A stretch of 64,000 nucleotides of DNA. It comes from a virus. A program made the position numbers and the translations under genes. The DNA lies in IMG/VR virus record IMGVR_UViG_3300020438_006740, positions 1 to 64,000 of that record; one strand, written 5' to 3'. How positions within the stretch are numbered: the stretch's first letter is position 1; the number at the start of each line of letters is the position of its first letter. The notes under the pieces were generated by a model, which was not told the DNA's origin, did no database searches, and saw nothing but the letters and a program-made list of their open reading frames with translations. Shown in pieces: positions 41,658-49,000 of this stretch.

Positions 41658-41859
41658 ATTTCACGCCCCGGTTTTTCAGATAGCCCTCCACAGAGTAGAG
41701 ATCAGTAGCAGCCCAGCGGCGAAGCATATCACCGGAAGTGCCAAGAAGAACACCCAGGTGCAGAGCTTCGTCAAGCAGGTTACGGGCGTAGACTAGCTCT
41801 TTGTTGGTTAAATTATCGCCACGTACTAGCTTGCCGAAAACCTTATCAGGTTTACTCAT
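41500..41859 (-). CDS. Hypothetical protein, C-terminus probably out of frame (119 aa)
   Basis: The first 68 residues (VRGDNLTNKELVYARNLLDE, LGTSGDMLRRWAATDLYSV) look real. The C-terminal 50 residues read through the start region of the next gene in another frame and are low-complexity (GSCGGVEGIRRGSNLDGRR). A one-base change in the AAAAACCGGGG run near 41660-41680 would end the frame at TGA four bases before the next ATG. Recent frameshift or sequence error is suspected. Confidence 0.45.
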   Translation of the reverse strand: MSKPDKVFGKLVRGDNLTNKELVYARNLLDEALHLGVLLGTSGDMLRRWAATDLYSVEGYLKNRGVKYGGHQCAVLPGSCGGVEGIRRGSNLDGRRGEPRLVDLAGWSAHKAVVGVHRL

Positions 41860-41874
41860 TGCCTCTCTCCTTTT

Positions 41875-42345
41875 TTAATTACCAATTCCATCAAGTGTTT
41901 TTTGAAGCTTAGCAATCTCTGCCTCTAAAGTCTTTTTCTTTTTCTCTAAAGATTTCTTTATCTTTGGCTCTTGCGACTTTTTCCACAAAGAAAGGTTAGA
42001 TTCATAAGTTGCCAGCTTTTCAGAATAAGCTTCCATTTTTTTTTCGTAAGTCTTCAACTTTCTGCTATAAAGAGCCAACTGTTGTTTGTATACAGTATTT
42101 TCGCATGGCACAAGAGCTATAAACTCTGCGGATTCATAATATTGTTCATATCTAACCTCTATCTCGAACCAATCTTTTACTACAGGCTTGTAGTAGGAGT
42201 GCTGTTCGCAATATTCTTTTACAATATCTATGATAGCCGATATCTTAAATGTACCATCTGGAAAATCTATTGAGACTTCCTCAATCTTTATCTTTTCCGG
42301 ATGAGTTGGCATAAAAGGTGCCCTCGGCTTTCTCGGTGCTCGCAT
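41875..42345 (-). CDS. Coiled-coil hypothetical protein (156 aa)
   Basis: The N-terminus is basic and Pro-rich (MRAPRKPRAPFMPTHPEK), and a beta segment follows. Then a long helix with heptads (YSRKLKTYEKKMEAYSEKL, SLEKKKKTLEAEIAKLQ) covers residues 90-152. It overlaps the next gene upstream by 65 bases. Probably structural or scaffolding; family unknown. This gene is AT-rich in contrast to the neighbours at 40.3-41.9 kb. Confidence 0.55.
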   Translation of the reverse strand: MRAPRKPRAPFMPTHPEKIKIEEVSIDFPDGTFKISAIIDIVKEYCEQHSYYKPVVKDWFEIEVRYEQYYESAEFIALVPCENTVYKQQLALYSRKLKTYEKKMEAYSEKLATYESNLSLWKKSQEPKIKKSLEKKKKTLEAEIAKLQKTLDGIGN

Positions 42346-42538
42346 TTTCAATCCATTTATTATAAAAATAATTAAACCCTCTAGCTGGGGTACTTGGATT
42401 TATAATCAGCTTTTTATCGCCCGTCAACAGCTTTCGCTGCTCTTCGGTAATTTTTTCAAAGCCCCTCGACCATTCTTTAAACTCCGGGTCATCCGGAGAG
42501 TATAAGGACTGGGGCAAATCCCACTTAATCCCCCTCAT
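42281..42538 (-). CDS. Hypothetical protein (85 aa)
   Basis: The start MRGIKWDLPQSL has GGAGG nine bases upstream and overlaps the upstream stop by 14 bases. The protein is short and polar (DDPEFKEWSRGFEKITEEQ, TPARGFNYFYNKWIENAST). No family is recognised. It also overlaps the following gene by 65 bases in another frame. Confidence 0.5.
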   Translation of the reverse strand: MRGIKWDLPQSLYSPDDPEFKEWSRGFEKITEEQRKLLTGDKKLIINPSTPARGFNYFYNKWIENASTEKAEGTFYANSSGKDKD

Positions 42539-42728
42539 TTGTTTCATCCTCCGAAACAATGGCGGTTTCATGGCTGTGTCTAGACAAATAGACTCTTTTT
42601 GCTCGATTCATTTTAAGTAAAATATCCAAAATTTCACCCAGACATTCTTCAACGTCATATTTATCTAGGTCATCTGAATTTTTCACTCTATCTATAGTCC
42701 AAGAAAGATTTCGCAATTCACTAATCAT
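42525..42728 (-). CDS. Small helical hypothetical protein (67 aa)
   Basis: A helical protein (ISELRNLSWTIDRVKNSDD, ECLGEILDILLKMNRAKRV) with an acidic tail. It overlaps the SET-domain gene by eight bases. The function is unknown. Confidence 0.5.
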   Translation of the reverse strand: MISELRNLSWTIDRVKNSDDLDKYDVEECLGEILDILLKMNRAKRVYLSRHSHETAIVSEDETNEGD

Positions 42729-43029
42729 CTTTATCCTCCAGTGAGTATAGCCAATAAAAAGCTGTCAACTCTTCTTCAGTCTTTATATCCTTTATTGTTT
42801 TGAGCATAATAAAGTCACCCTGAATATAAGCTTCGCAGTTTGGATTTTTTGAATGATTAAAGAATGCTCCAAGGGGAGTTCTTATATATCCATCTTCAAA
42901 CCTATCGTCTTTAACATGAGTAATTCCCAGCTCTATACCCTTATCTATATGGCTTTTGGAAAACAAACCATTACCATCTATATCTGAAAATCCAATATAT
43001 AAAAAATCCGGAAGAGGTCTGTAGGTCAT
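42721..43029 (-). CDS. SET-domain protein (102 aa)
   Basis: The sequence follows the SET domain order: IGFSDIDGNGLFSKSHIDKG, IRTPLGAFFNHSKNPNCEAY with the NHS and PNC motifs, and IKTEEELTAFYWLYS with the ELTxxY motif. SET enzymes transfer methyl groups to lysines; in bacteria and phages targets are unknown. At 102 residues it is a minimal single-domain form without a post-SET region. It overlaps both neighbours by a few bases in the small-gene block. Confidence 0.72.
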   Translation of the reverse strand: MTYRPLPDFLYIGFSDIDGNGLFSKSHIDKGIELGITHVKDDRFEDGYIRTPLGAFFNHSKNPNCEAYIQGDFIMLKTIKDIKTEEELTAFYWLYSLEDKDD

Positions 43030-43484
43030 TTTATATCCTTTTTAGATTCTTTTAAAAACATAATAGCTTCTTTCATTTTTTCATTAAGAATGTAATTCTC
43101 AGGATTCATAGCAATTAAAGCACACATAACACACTCTCTTATAGGAGCGCCATGTCTACACAAATTACATGTGCATTCTTGTTTTAAAGGTCCGGAGAAA
43201 TAGCCCGCATCACAACGAGCGCAATCGTACCATTTTGAGGCATCCCTTGATAAAGGTTTGCTCCAGTAGGTAGGATCTGGAAAATCTAGATCTCTTAAAA
43301 TCAAACCAACCGTTTCAATTGTTAATCCGCACTCGATTCCAACGACTCTTTTTTGAACTAGCTTTCCATCGAATTCTACCCATATTATTTCGTGAATCCT
43401 TGGTTCATTGCCCTTCTTTACAGTTAAAACTCTACCTCTACCCGGTATAAAGGGGGTAATATCCGGATCTCTATAGCACCTCAT
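43026..43484 (-). CDS. Cys-rich hypothetical protein (152 aa)
   Basis: Residues about 90-125 hold nine Cys and one His (WYDCARCDAGYFSG, ECTCNLCRHGAP, RECVMCALIAMNPENY), so two zinc sites are likely. The N-terminal half is beta-rich (GRGRVLTVKKGNEPRIHEI). It overlaps the SET-domain gene by four bases. Nucleic-acid binding is possible. Confidence 0.55.
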   Translation of the reverse strand: MRCYRDPDITPFIPGRGRVLTVKKGNEPRIHEIIWVEFDGKLVQKRVVGIECGLTIETVGLILRDLDFPDPTYWSKPLSRDASKWYDCARCDAGYFSGPLKQECTCNLCRHGAPIRECVMCALIAMNPENYILNEKMKEAIMFLKESKKDIK

Positions 43485-43735
43485 TCTTCGCCTCCAGATT
43501 CCAGAACGACGGTCACGTCGATTGAGTCGAGTTTGAGGGGAGGGTAGAGCACCATCTTCGTTAACGTCCCTGTCTTCTCGTCGTAGTCAGGGAATTTAAT
43601 CGGTAAACCTATTGCCTCCGATGCAGCCGCCTCTAGCCTTTCTCGGGCCAAGGGGCTTCCGATGTAGGAGTCTTCGAGGGAGGCCAGCGCGCGGGCCAGG
43701 GTCTGCTCAATTTTTCTGATCTCGTCGTCGGTCAT
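43481..43735 (-). CDS. Small GC-rich hypothetical protein (84 aa)
   Basis: The start MTDDEIRKIEQTL overlaps the upstream stop as ATGA. A longer frame upstream is Arg/Ser low-complexity and rejected. The protein is helical then beta (IGSPLARERLEAAASEAIG, LKLDSIDVTVVLESGGEE). Its GC-rich base use continues up to about 45.5 kb. The function is unknown. Confidence 0.5.
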   Translation of the reverse strand: MTDDEIRKIEQTLARALASLEDSYIGSPLARERLEAAASEAIGLPIKFPDYDEKTGTLTKMVLYPPLKLDSIDVTVVLESGGEE

Positions 43736-44052
43736 GGTGCCCACCTCTCGGGTTCGTACAACTCGGCTACACTGTGGAAGATTCGGATGAGTTTTGCCTC
43801 GCCGCCTTCGTCTGAAAGACGCTCCGCGAGGTAGGAATGGGCGAGACGCACGACTGCGACCACTTCCTCGTCTGTCAGGTGTCGAGCAACACCCCACTTC
43901 TTGAAGTGGGGAGGCCCCCACGCCGAAGACGCCAGAATGGTCGAAATTCGGTAGAAGGGCTTGTACGGGTCGGGGTCGTTTCTGTGGACGTACTTGACTT
44001 CGGACTGCTCAGACAACAGCATCCAGACCTCACGGGCTAACCCCTCGATCAT
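43732..44052 (-). CDS. Small GC-rich hypothetical protein (106 aa)
   Basis: A helical protein (MIEGLAREVWMLLSEQSEV, EEVVAVVRLAHSYLAERLS) with a central polar loop. It overlaps neighbours by four bases at both ends. No family is recognised. Confidence 0.5.
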   Translation of the reverse strand: MIEGLAREVWMLLSEQSEVKYVHRNDPDPYKPFYRISTILASSAWGPPHFKKWGVARHLTDEEVVAVVRLAHSYLAERLSDEGGEAKLIRIFHSVAELYEPERWAP

Positions 44053-44351
44053 TTCTCACCTCTAGCGAGATCGACCAGAAGGTCAACTATTGTGGCAGCG
44101 CTTTCTTTCGTATCCTTGGTCACCCAAAAGTATCGGACTTTCTGGGTGCTTCCATTTGTAACGGCGAGCGTCCGAAGCGTGTAAGTGATAAATTGGGACG
44201 CCTCCAATAGGTTCCCGCTCGGGTTATCTAGCAGCTGTAAAACAGGCTCGTCCGGGTTGTGCGGCAGCTGTAGAACAGGGCCGCAGGTGATTGGAAACCA
44301 CCCGCCTCGGTGAGGCCCGTTGAGAATTAAGTGTGCAAGTCCAGTTATCAT
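44049..44351 (-). CDS. Small GC-rich hypothetical protein (100 aa)
   Basis: The start MITGLAHLIL has AGG directly upstream and lies beside the preceding TAG. The protein is beta-rich (GWFPITCGPVLQLPHNPDE, ITYTLRTLAVTNGST) with a helical end. The function is unknown. Confidence 0.5.
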   Translation of the reverse strand: MITGLAHLILNGPHRGGWFPITCGPVLQLPHNPDEPVLQLLDNPSGNLLEASQFITYTLRTLAVTNGSTQKVRYFWVTKDTKESAATIVDLLVDLARGEK

Positions 44352-44352
44352 C

Positions 44353-44826
44353 CTAATTACCCCCGGTCGGAACATCAGCGATGTCGATGTCCCGCATGTA
44401 GATAGGCTTCACCGGGTAGTCCATAAACTCCACGGTGACCAACTTGCGAGCGATCGCCGCGTAGTTGATTCGACGCGAGATCATCCGGACCATCTGGAGA
44501 AATCCCCACCTCTGCCGCAACGCACGCTTCGCCTTCTTCTTGCGGAGCCGCTTCCGACCACGGCACCTCCGCATCTCCCAGTCGAGATTCTCCTTAACGT
44601 ACTCGTCGCGGGTCATAGCCTTCCAGATTACACGGGTAGGATCATCGGGATCTTGGAACGTGAAAAACGGATCGGCCATCTTTCGGACGAGTTCCTGAAT
44701 CGCAGGATCGTACCCGATGCCCGCCGTGGCATAGGTCGTCGGGCTGTTCATCATGGCCTCGCTGACACCGAGTCCTGTCATGATCCTCTGGCGGATCAGG
44801 TCCATTTCCAATTTCGTATCTATCAT
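44353..44826 (-). CDS. Hypothetical protein with portal-like N-terminal motif (157 aa)
   Basis: The N-terminus (IRQRIMTGLGVSEAMMNSP followed by TYATAGIG) resembles a stretch of phage portal proteins that begins with a short helix and a Gly-rich turn. The centre is strongly basic (RCRGRKRLRKKKAKRAL). At 157 residues it is far too short for a portal, so it may be a fragment or an unrelated nucleic-acid-binding protein. A GGAGG site precedes the start. Confidence 0.45.
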   Translation of the reverse strand: MIDTKLEMDLIRQRIMTGLGVSEAMMNSPTTYATAGIGYDPAIQELVRKMADPFFTFQDPDDPTRVIWKAMTRDEYVKENLDWEMRRCRGRKRLRKKKAKRALRQRWGFLQMVRMISRRINYAAIARKLVTVEFMDYPVKPIYMRDIDIADVPTGGN

Positions 44827-44867
44827 CGCAATCCTCCAACGACAATCGTGTTTTTATTAGGCAACTT

Positions 44868-45041
44868 TTACCCCCTTCCTGTGCCGGGTATATGCTCCGG
44901 AATAGTCCAATCATGCAGCCAGTCTCCCCAGCCACCCAACCCTATTTGAAAAAGAATCTCAGACACCGGATGGGCAATTAGATTATGAGCGGTCCACTGA
45001 AACCTTTCGGGAAGTTTTGCAAAGAATTTATTACCAGTCAT
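44868..45041 (-). CDS. Small Trp/His-rich phage protein (57 aa)
   Basis: The start MTGNKFFAKLPERF overlaps the upstream stop by 11 bases. The body (QWTAHNLIAHPVSEILFQI, GWGDWLHDWTIPEHIPGTG) has a WTAHN...HP...HDWT pattern shared with small proteins in other phages. The longer frame extending upstream overlaps a membrane gene and is unlikely. The function is unknown. Confidence 0.5.
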   Translation of the reverse strand: MTGNKFFAKLPERFQWTAHNLIAHPVSEILFQIGLGGWGDWLHDWTIPEHIPGTGRG

Positions 45042-45246
45042 TAAAATACCTAAAAATATAGTCAAAGGTCGATACTCCCGCAGCAATGAACAATAGAAAA
45101 GAGAAAACATACACCGGTATCCCGGCCCATTCTCCAGTGAGCCCCGCCCACTGGCCCCAACTCCTTCCTCTGGGAGCATCATCCGCCTGAGTAGCGAGAA
45201 ACAAACAAATGGCCGCGCAAACTAGTAACAATATTGTCACAGTCAT
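45031..45246 (-). CDS. Small two-helix membrane protein (71 aa)
   Basis: Two hydrophobic segments (MTVTILLLVCAAICLFLAT and IPVYVFSFLLFIAAGVSTF) flank a polar loop (QADDAPRGRSWGQWAGL). The size and topology fit a holin or small inner-membrane protein, but no lysis context is adjacent. It overlaps the next gene by four bases. Confidence 0.5.
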   Translation of the reverse strand: MTVTILLLVCAAICLFLATQADDAPRGRSWGQWAGLTGEWAGIPVYVFSFLLFIAAGVSTFDYIFRYFNDW

Positions 45247-45524
45247 TTGTTGTCCTCCAAAATGCTCTTAACAAGGTGTTTTTGTCCTTGGCAAAACTCT
45301 GTTGTCTGAGATAAGAGTTTCTCTTCGCGTTCGATAGGAATTATAGTTACCACAATTTCTCGTTCGGGCGGCGTCCACTCGGAGATCACGCCGATAGAGA
45401 AGTCGGTCGGCATGAGGACGGTAAGACCGTCCTCCGTCTTGCGGATCCTCTCGGGATTGTCGATACCGATGCCGACGATCTCGGTAGCGGACCAACAGAA
45501 ACGGGGCTTGTCTTCCTCGCTCAT
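45243..45524 (-). CDS. Small hypothetical protein (93 aa)
   Basis: An acidic, beta-rich protein (EIVGIGIDNPERIRKTEDG, REIVVTIIPIEREEKLLS) with a helical tail. It sits between the guanylate kinase gene and the membrane protein, coupled on both sides by ATGA. No family is recognised. Confidence 0.5.
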   Translation of the reverse strand: MSEEDKPRFCWSATEIVGIGIDNPERIRKTEDGLTVLMPTDFSIGVISEWTPPEREIVVTIIPIEREEKLLSQTTEFCQGQKHLVKSILEDNK

Positions 45525-46117
45525 TTTGCCTCCTTTTGATACTCGCCGATAAAAATAGCATTAAATGCAGCCTGAGCAGTGGCTAAGTCATTGTTGACAA
45601 TAAGATAGTCATAGTCAGCGCAGGCCTCTAGTTGGGAGCGAAACTGCTCCATGCGGCCTTGAATGACCTCGTGCGTATCTTTGCCTCGTGATTTCAACCG
45701 TTTCTCAAGAGTAGACGCATCGGGCGGAATCACCATTATCTGGACCGTTCCCGGTATATTCTGTCGGATTTGACGAGCCCCCTGAATATCAATATCCAGA
45801 AGAATAGAGTCACCGGCCAATAAGGCAGACTCGGTCGGGTCACGTAAGGTTCCATACTGTCGATTATAGACCGTCGCGTGTTCCAGAAAGGCTCCTTCGT
45901 CTACCAGCCGCTGAAAGTCCTCAGTTGTCTTGAAGTAGTAATCCTTGCCGTCCACTTCCCCAACACGCGCCGTTCGCGTCGTCGCAGAAACCGAGAAACC
46001 AATATGGGGAACGGTTTCCATGAGACCTCTGATCAGAGTGCTTTTACCCACACCAGATGGGCCAGAAACAACAAAGACCAAGCCACAGTCTGGTCGCTCA
46101 AGCTCAAGCTCAAGCAT
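45521..46117 (-). CDS. gmk: Guanylate kinase
   Basis: The P-loop VVSGPSGVGKSTLIRGLM, SVSATTRTARVGEVDGKDYYF, GAFLEHATVYNRQYGT and DIDIQGARQIRQNIPG are all guanylate kinase signatures. The start MLELELERPD shares a base with the ThyX stop (TAATG). At 198 residues it is normal size. It phosphorylates (d)GMP to (d)GDP. Its GC-rich base use differs from ThyX just upstream, suggesting separate acquisition. Confidence 0.93.
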   Translation of the reverse strand: MLELELERPDCGLVFVVSGPSGVGKSTLIRGLMETVPHIGFSVSATTRTARVGEVDGKDYYFKTTEDFQRLVDEGAFLEHATVYNRQYGTLRDPTESALLAGDSILLDIDIQGARQIRQNIPGTVQIMVIPPDASTLEKRLKSRGKDTHEVIQGRMEQFRSQLEACADYDYLIVNNDLATAQAAFNAIFIGEYQKEAK

Positions 46118-46791
46118 TATTCGCCTTCGGGAAGCATCCCGCACCTTCTCATTGCATTAATAGTCATTGGAAAATCTCCTACCTCCTCTACAAGTCTTAG
46201 CATTTCTGCTGCAACCTGGCGAACTTCAAGCTGAGCATGCTCATCGTTTCTTAGTTTTTGAAAATGAGCAAAAGATCGCCAATTGAACATAATATCACAG
46301 GTAATTTGGATACCATAAGGAAGATAAAACCTTGCGCTCTCCTTTGCTCGCTCCCTACTATAGCCAGCCTTTTCGAGTCTGGCAATACAATTGTGGTAAT
46401 TTTCAAAAGCCTGATTTATAAACAAATCTAAAGATCCCCTCTCAGACTCGGGCCAGTCAACAGGAAGGTAATACTTTTCTATTTTAAACTCTTTATATCT
46501 CGCTGATTCACCATTAATATTAACCCCAATACGATGCTTTAAAAGATGAATATGAGTGGCAATATCTGTCGTAACAAGAAAGTGTAAAGATGACTTTTCA
46601 AAAGGTGTGTGATGCCCTTCGTTAGCCAGCATATCAAGCAACTTACCCATTCTGGCCCGCTTTTTGGGGCCAATCTGACGACTTGTGCTTGTCCATGCAG
46701 AGAGAGCATGGGTTTCATCACTACCATAAGTACCCATTAATTCTACTGTATTGTTTGTATCCATTGATTCTGCTGTATTATTTGTATCCAT
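46117..46791 (-). CDS. thyX: Flavin-dependent thymidylate synthase
   Basis: The ThyX motif appears as HLLKHRIGVNINGESARYKE, which matches RHRx7S except that the first Arg is Lys. Other family parts are EGHHTPFEKSSLHFLV, RFYLPYGIQITCDIMFNWR and HAQLEVRQVAAEMLR. It makes dTMP from dUMP using folate and FAD, downstream of dUTPase. The N-terminus carries a duplicated nine-residue unit (MDTNNTAES, MDTNNTVEL), so either Met may be used. A translated duplication of this kind is unusual. Confidence 0.9.
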   Translation of the reverse strand: MDTNNTAESMDTNNTVELMGTYGSDETHALSAWTSTSRQIGPKKRARMGKLLDMLANEGHHTPFEKSSLHFLVTTDIATHIHLLKHRIGVNINGESARYKEFKIEKYYLPVDWPESERGSLDLFINQAFENYHNCIARLEKAGYSRERAKESARFYLPYGIQITCDIMFNWRSFAHFQKLRNDEHAQLEVRQVAAEMLRLVEEVGDFPMTINAMRRCGMLPEGE

Positions 46792-46794
46792 TAT
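46741..46794 (-). repeat. 27-bp imperfect tandem duplication at the ThyX start
   Basis: Two adjacent copies of a 27-base unit (TTCTRCTGTATTRTTTGTATCCATTRN on the plus strand) differ at a few positions. They encode MDTNNTAES and MDTNNTVEL and so duplicate the start codon. Replication slippage is the likely origin. Confidence 0.75.
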
Positions 46795-47018
46795 TTCTCC
46801 AATTTTTTAATATAACTTTCATCGAGACCCCAATTTATCAATTGGCCATTGCTTGTTACGCCTTTTATTGATAAATAATAATTTCCATAAGGAAGAGGGT
46901 TGCAACTTAGCTTTAAATCATAAAGAGTTACAACAGAGCCCTTCTTAACCTTTTTCCCATATATGTCCTCTCCAGATTCAAGAGTTTTAAACTTATCACC
47001 TTTTCTTAAAGAAATCAT
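46791..47018 (-). CDS. Small hypothetical protein (75 aa)
   Basis: The start MISLRKGDKFKTL overlaps the aminotransferase stop as ATGA. The protein is a small beta domain (KKVKKGSVVTLYDLKLSC, NYYLSIKGVTSNGQLI) resembling KOW/SH3 folds. It lies directly before ThyX, with which it shares one base at the junction. The function is unknown. Confidence 0.5.
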   Translation of the reverse strand: MISLRKGDKFKTLESGEDIYGKKVKKGSVVTLYDLKLSCNPLPYGNYYLSIKGVTSNGQLINWGLDESYIKKLEK

Positions 47019-48310
47019 AGAGAATCTCCCATCCATAACTCATGTAATTTATTTAAATTTTTTTCGGCATCATCAGGAGGTAGTGCGTAAGAAAACCTTA
47101 TCCAATCCGAGGCGTGCTCACTAAAGTAATAACCTGGGATAATTGCAAAACCATGCTTTCTGGCAAGAGTTACTCCTAGCTCAGAACTATCTTTGAGACC
47201 GGCTTTTGCTATCCAATCCCTAACATTAATAAATGCATAATAACCCTGACCAATAAAAGCTTTAATTTTGTTTTTTTCACAAAACTCTTTAGTTATAGCT
47301 CTGCTTTCTGATATAGGCTCTCGAATGCTTCTTGTAACATCAGCAAAGTTAGATTTATAAGCTGTTATGGCAACAGCTTCCCCAAAAAATCCTGGTATAA
47401 CACCGTGGGATGATCGTCTTTTAATATTTTGAATAATTTTTTCATCAGCCAAAAGATGAGCATTACGAATGTTGGATCCGCCCAAACTCTTGGTTACTCC
47501 ATCCAGAAATACCAGCCTTGACTGCTCCTTCTCTGTAAAAAATGACAATATTTTATTTATATCATATGGGCCATAATCGCAAATCCAGTGATATATTAAA
47601 TCAAACAGTACATAATGTACGCCAATTGATAGCGCATACCTGGCTAGATCAACCATCTCTCCCACACCCAGGTGTCTTCCGGTCGGATTATCAGGACTGG
47701 TTAAAACAACACACGTAACCTCTCTCTGCACGGATCTTGCCAGGTCAACGGACTCTTTTATCCCCGCCTTTGTCAGCTTCCAGCATTCAGCTTCATCCCC
47801 TGGGGCGTGCAAAACATTAGAGCCAACACTGTATGGCCCCCACTTGTATGAAATCCAAGGAACCTTTGGGACCAAAACAAACCCGCCATGGGTATTGCTT
47901 ATATTCTGCATTGCAGTATAAGCCTTTATAAGAGCATCCCTTCCCCCGCAACAGGAGGCGACATTTTTTATGTCCCACTTATTTTTAGAATCAAGCTTCC
48001 AGTAGTCTTCAAGTACAGATTTTCTATAAATCTCTGTACCAACTGGAGAGCCATAACCTGTTCCGTTACTTACTAAGAGCTCGCATGCTTTTAATAAAAT
48101 TTCTTTAGGCACACCCGGCAAACTTGCGCCGCCATCACCTTGTGATGCATCATATACTGGGGAATTAGGATTTTCACTTATATATTTTTTAAAAGATGAT
48201 TTTATATCAAACATTTGACTTTGAGGAATATTCTCAAGATGAATGTTGTGATCATTTAAAAAAAAAGGATCTGAAACCTGTATTCTGTCTTTTAATTTAG
48301 CAAGGGACAC
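47015..48310 (-). CDS. Fold-type I PLP-dependent aminotransferase
   Basis: The start is GTG after AGGAGAGTAA. The class I/II aminotransferase landmarks are present: NGTGYGSPVGTEIYRKSV, VVLTSPDNPTGRHLGVG and the PLP lysine region FLDGVTKSLGGSNIRNAHL. At 431 residues it has a usual length. The substrate is not predictable; aromatic or aspartate-type amino acids are possible. Such genes are rare in phages, and the neighbours (small beta protein and ThyX) give no pathway. Confidence 0.85.
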   Translation of the reverse strand: MSLAKLKDRIQVSDPFFLNDHNIHLENIPQSQMFDIKSSFKKYISENPNSPVYDASQGDGGASLPGVPKEILLKACELLVSNGTGYGSPVGTEIYRKSVLEDYWKLDSKNKWDIKNVASCCGGRDALIKAYTAMQNISNTHGGFVLVPKVPWISYKWGPYSVGSNVLHAPGDEAECWKLTKAGIKESVDLARSVQREVTCVVLTSPDNPTGRHLGVGEMVDLARYALSIGVHYVLFDLIYHWICDYGPYDINKILSFFTEKEQSRLVFLDGVTKSLGGSNIRNAHLLADEKIIQNIKRRSSHGVIPGFFGEAVAITAYKSNFADVTRSIREPISESRAITKEFCEKNKIKAFIGQGYYAFINVRDWIAKAGLKDSSELGVTLARKHGFAIIPGYYFSEHASDWIRFSYALPPDDAEKNLNKLHELWMGDSL

Positions 48311-48337
48311 TTACTCTCCTGTTTATAAACCTTTTAT

Positions 48338-48937
48338 CTACACTAAATTCATCTCTTTTGCTTTTTTAAGCAGAATTGACTCTAAAGAATTTTCTTCTAA
48401 CGAATAAGATTCGGAATATGTTTGCAACATTTTTAAATCTCTAACATCTTCAATTTCATGAAAATCAAAAATATCTGGAATGTGATCTCTTGCCCAGATA
48501 AGCAGAGAGCCCAATGAGTTTTCGCTTTTTTTATTCGCAAGAAAAGTGGAGTACATTCTTTCAAACTCATTTATCATTGCTGGCATTAAAAATATTTTTG
48601 TACCAGTAACCGAGCGATCGCCACGCCTAAACTTATAGTCAAACATCCAATTTATATAATTGTATATTTTGACAGTTACCTCTTCCTTGATTTGTTTTTT
48701 CTTTTCCTTAGAAAAAGAGACATAATCTTCGGGAGCAAGAGTTTTAAATAATTTCGCAAAGTCTCGACTCTCCTTACCCTTACCTGGATCGGATTTCCAT
48801 CTAACTAAGCGAAATTTTACGCCATTCTTTTGCTCATACTTATAACAAAAGTAAGCCATAAGGGTTATGTGATTCCAGGTGCTTTTAGGCTTCGCTATCC
48901 ACTCTGGAATTTTTCCATAAAATTCTTCTTGATTCAT
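48338..48937 (-). CDS. Hypothetical protein (199 aa)
   Basis: A helical, basic protein (MAYFCYKYEQKNGVKFRLV, KIYNYINWMFDYKFRRGDR, SESYSLEENSLESILLKKA). It lies between a UvsW-like helicase and the aminotransferase. It might be a replication or recombination accessory protein, but there is no motif. The family is unrecognised. Confidence 0.5.
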   Translation of the reverse strand: MNQEEFYGKIPEWIAKPKSTWNHITLMAYFCYKYEQKNGVKFRLVRWKSDPGKGKESRDFAKLFKTLAPEDYVSFSKEKKKQIKEEVTVKIYNYINWMFDYKFRRGDRSVTGTKIFLMPAMINEFERMYSTFLANKKSENSLGSLLIWARDHIPDIFDFHEIEDVRDLKMLQTYSESYSLEENSLESILLKKAKEMNLV

Positions 48938-49000
48938 TTTTTCACCACATATAGGTTATGCAGAATATTTTTTTGGTCAACTTTTTTAATAAAAAAGGTT

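Noticed and set aside
44320-44949. 209-codon plus-strand ORF
   Set aside because: Antisense to three coupled minus-strand genes; His/Pro/Arg-rich as expected from reversed GC-rich coding DNA.
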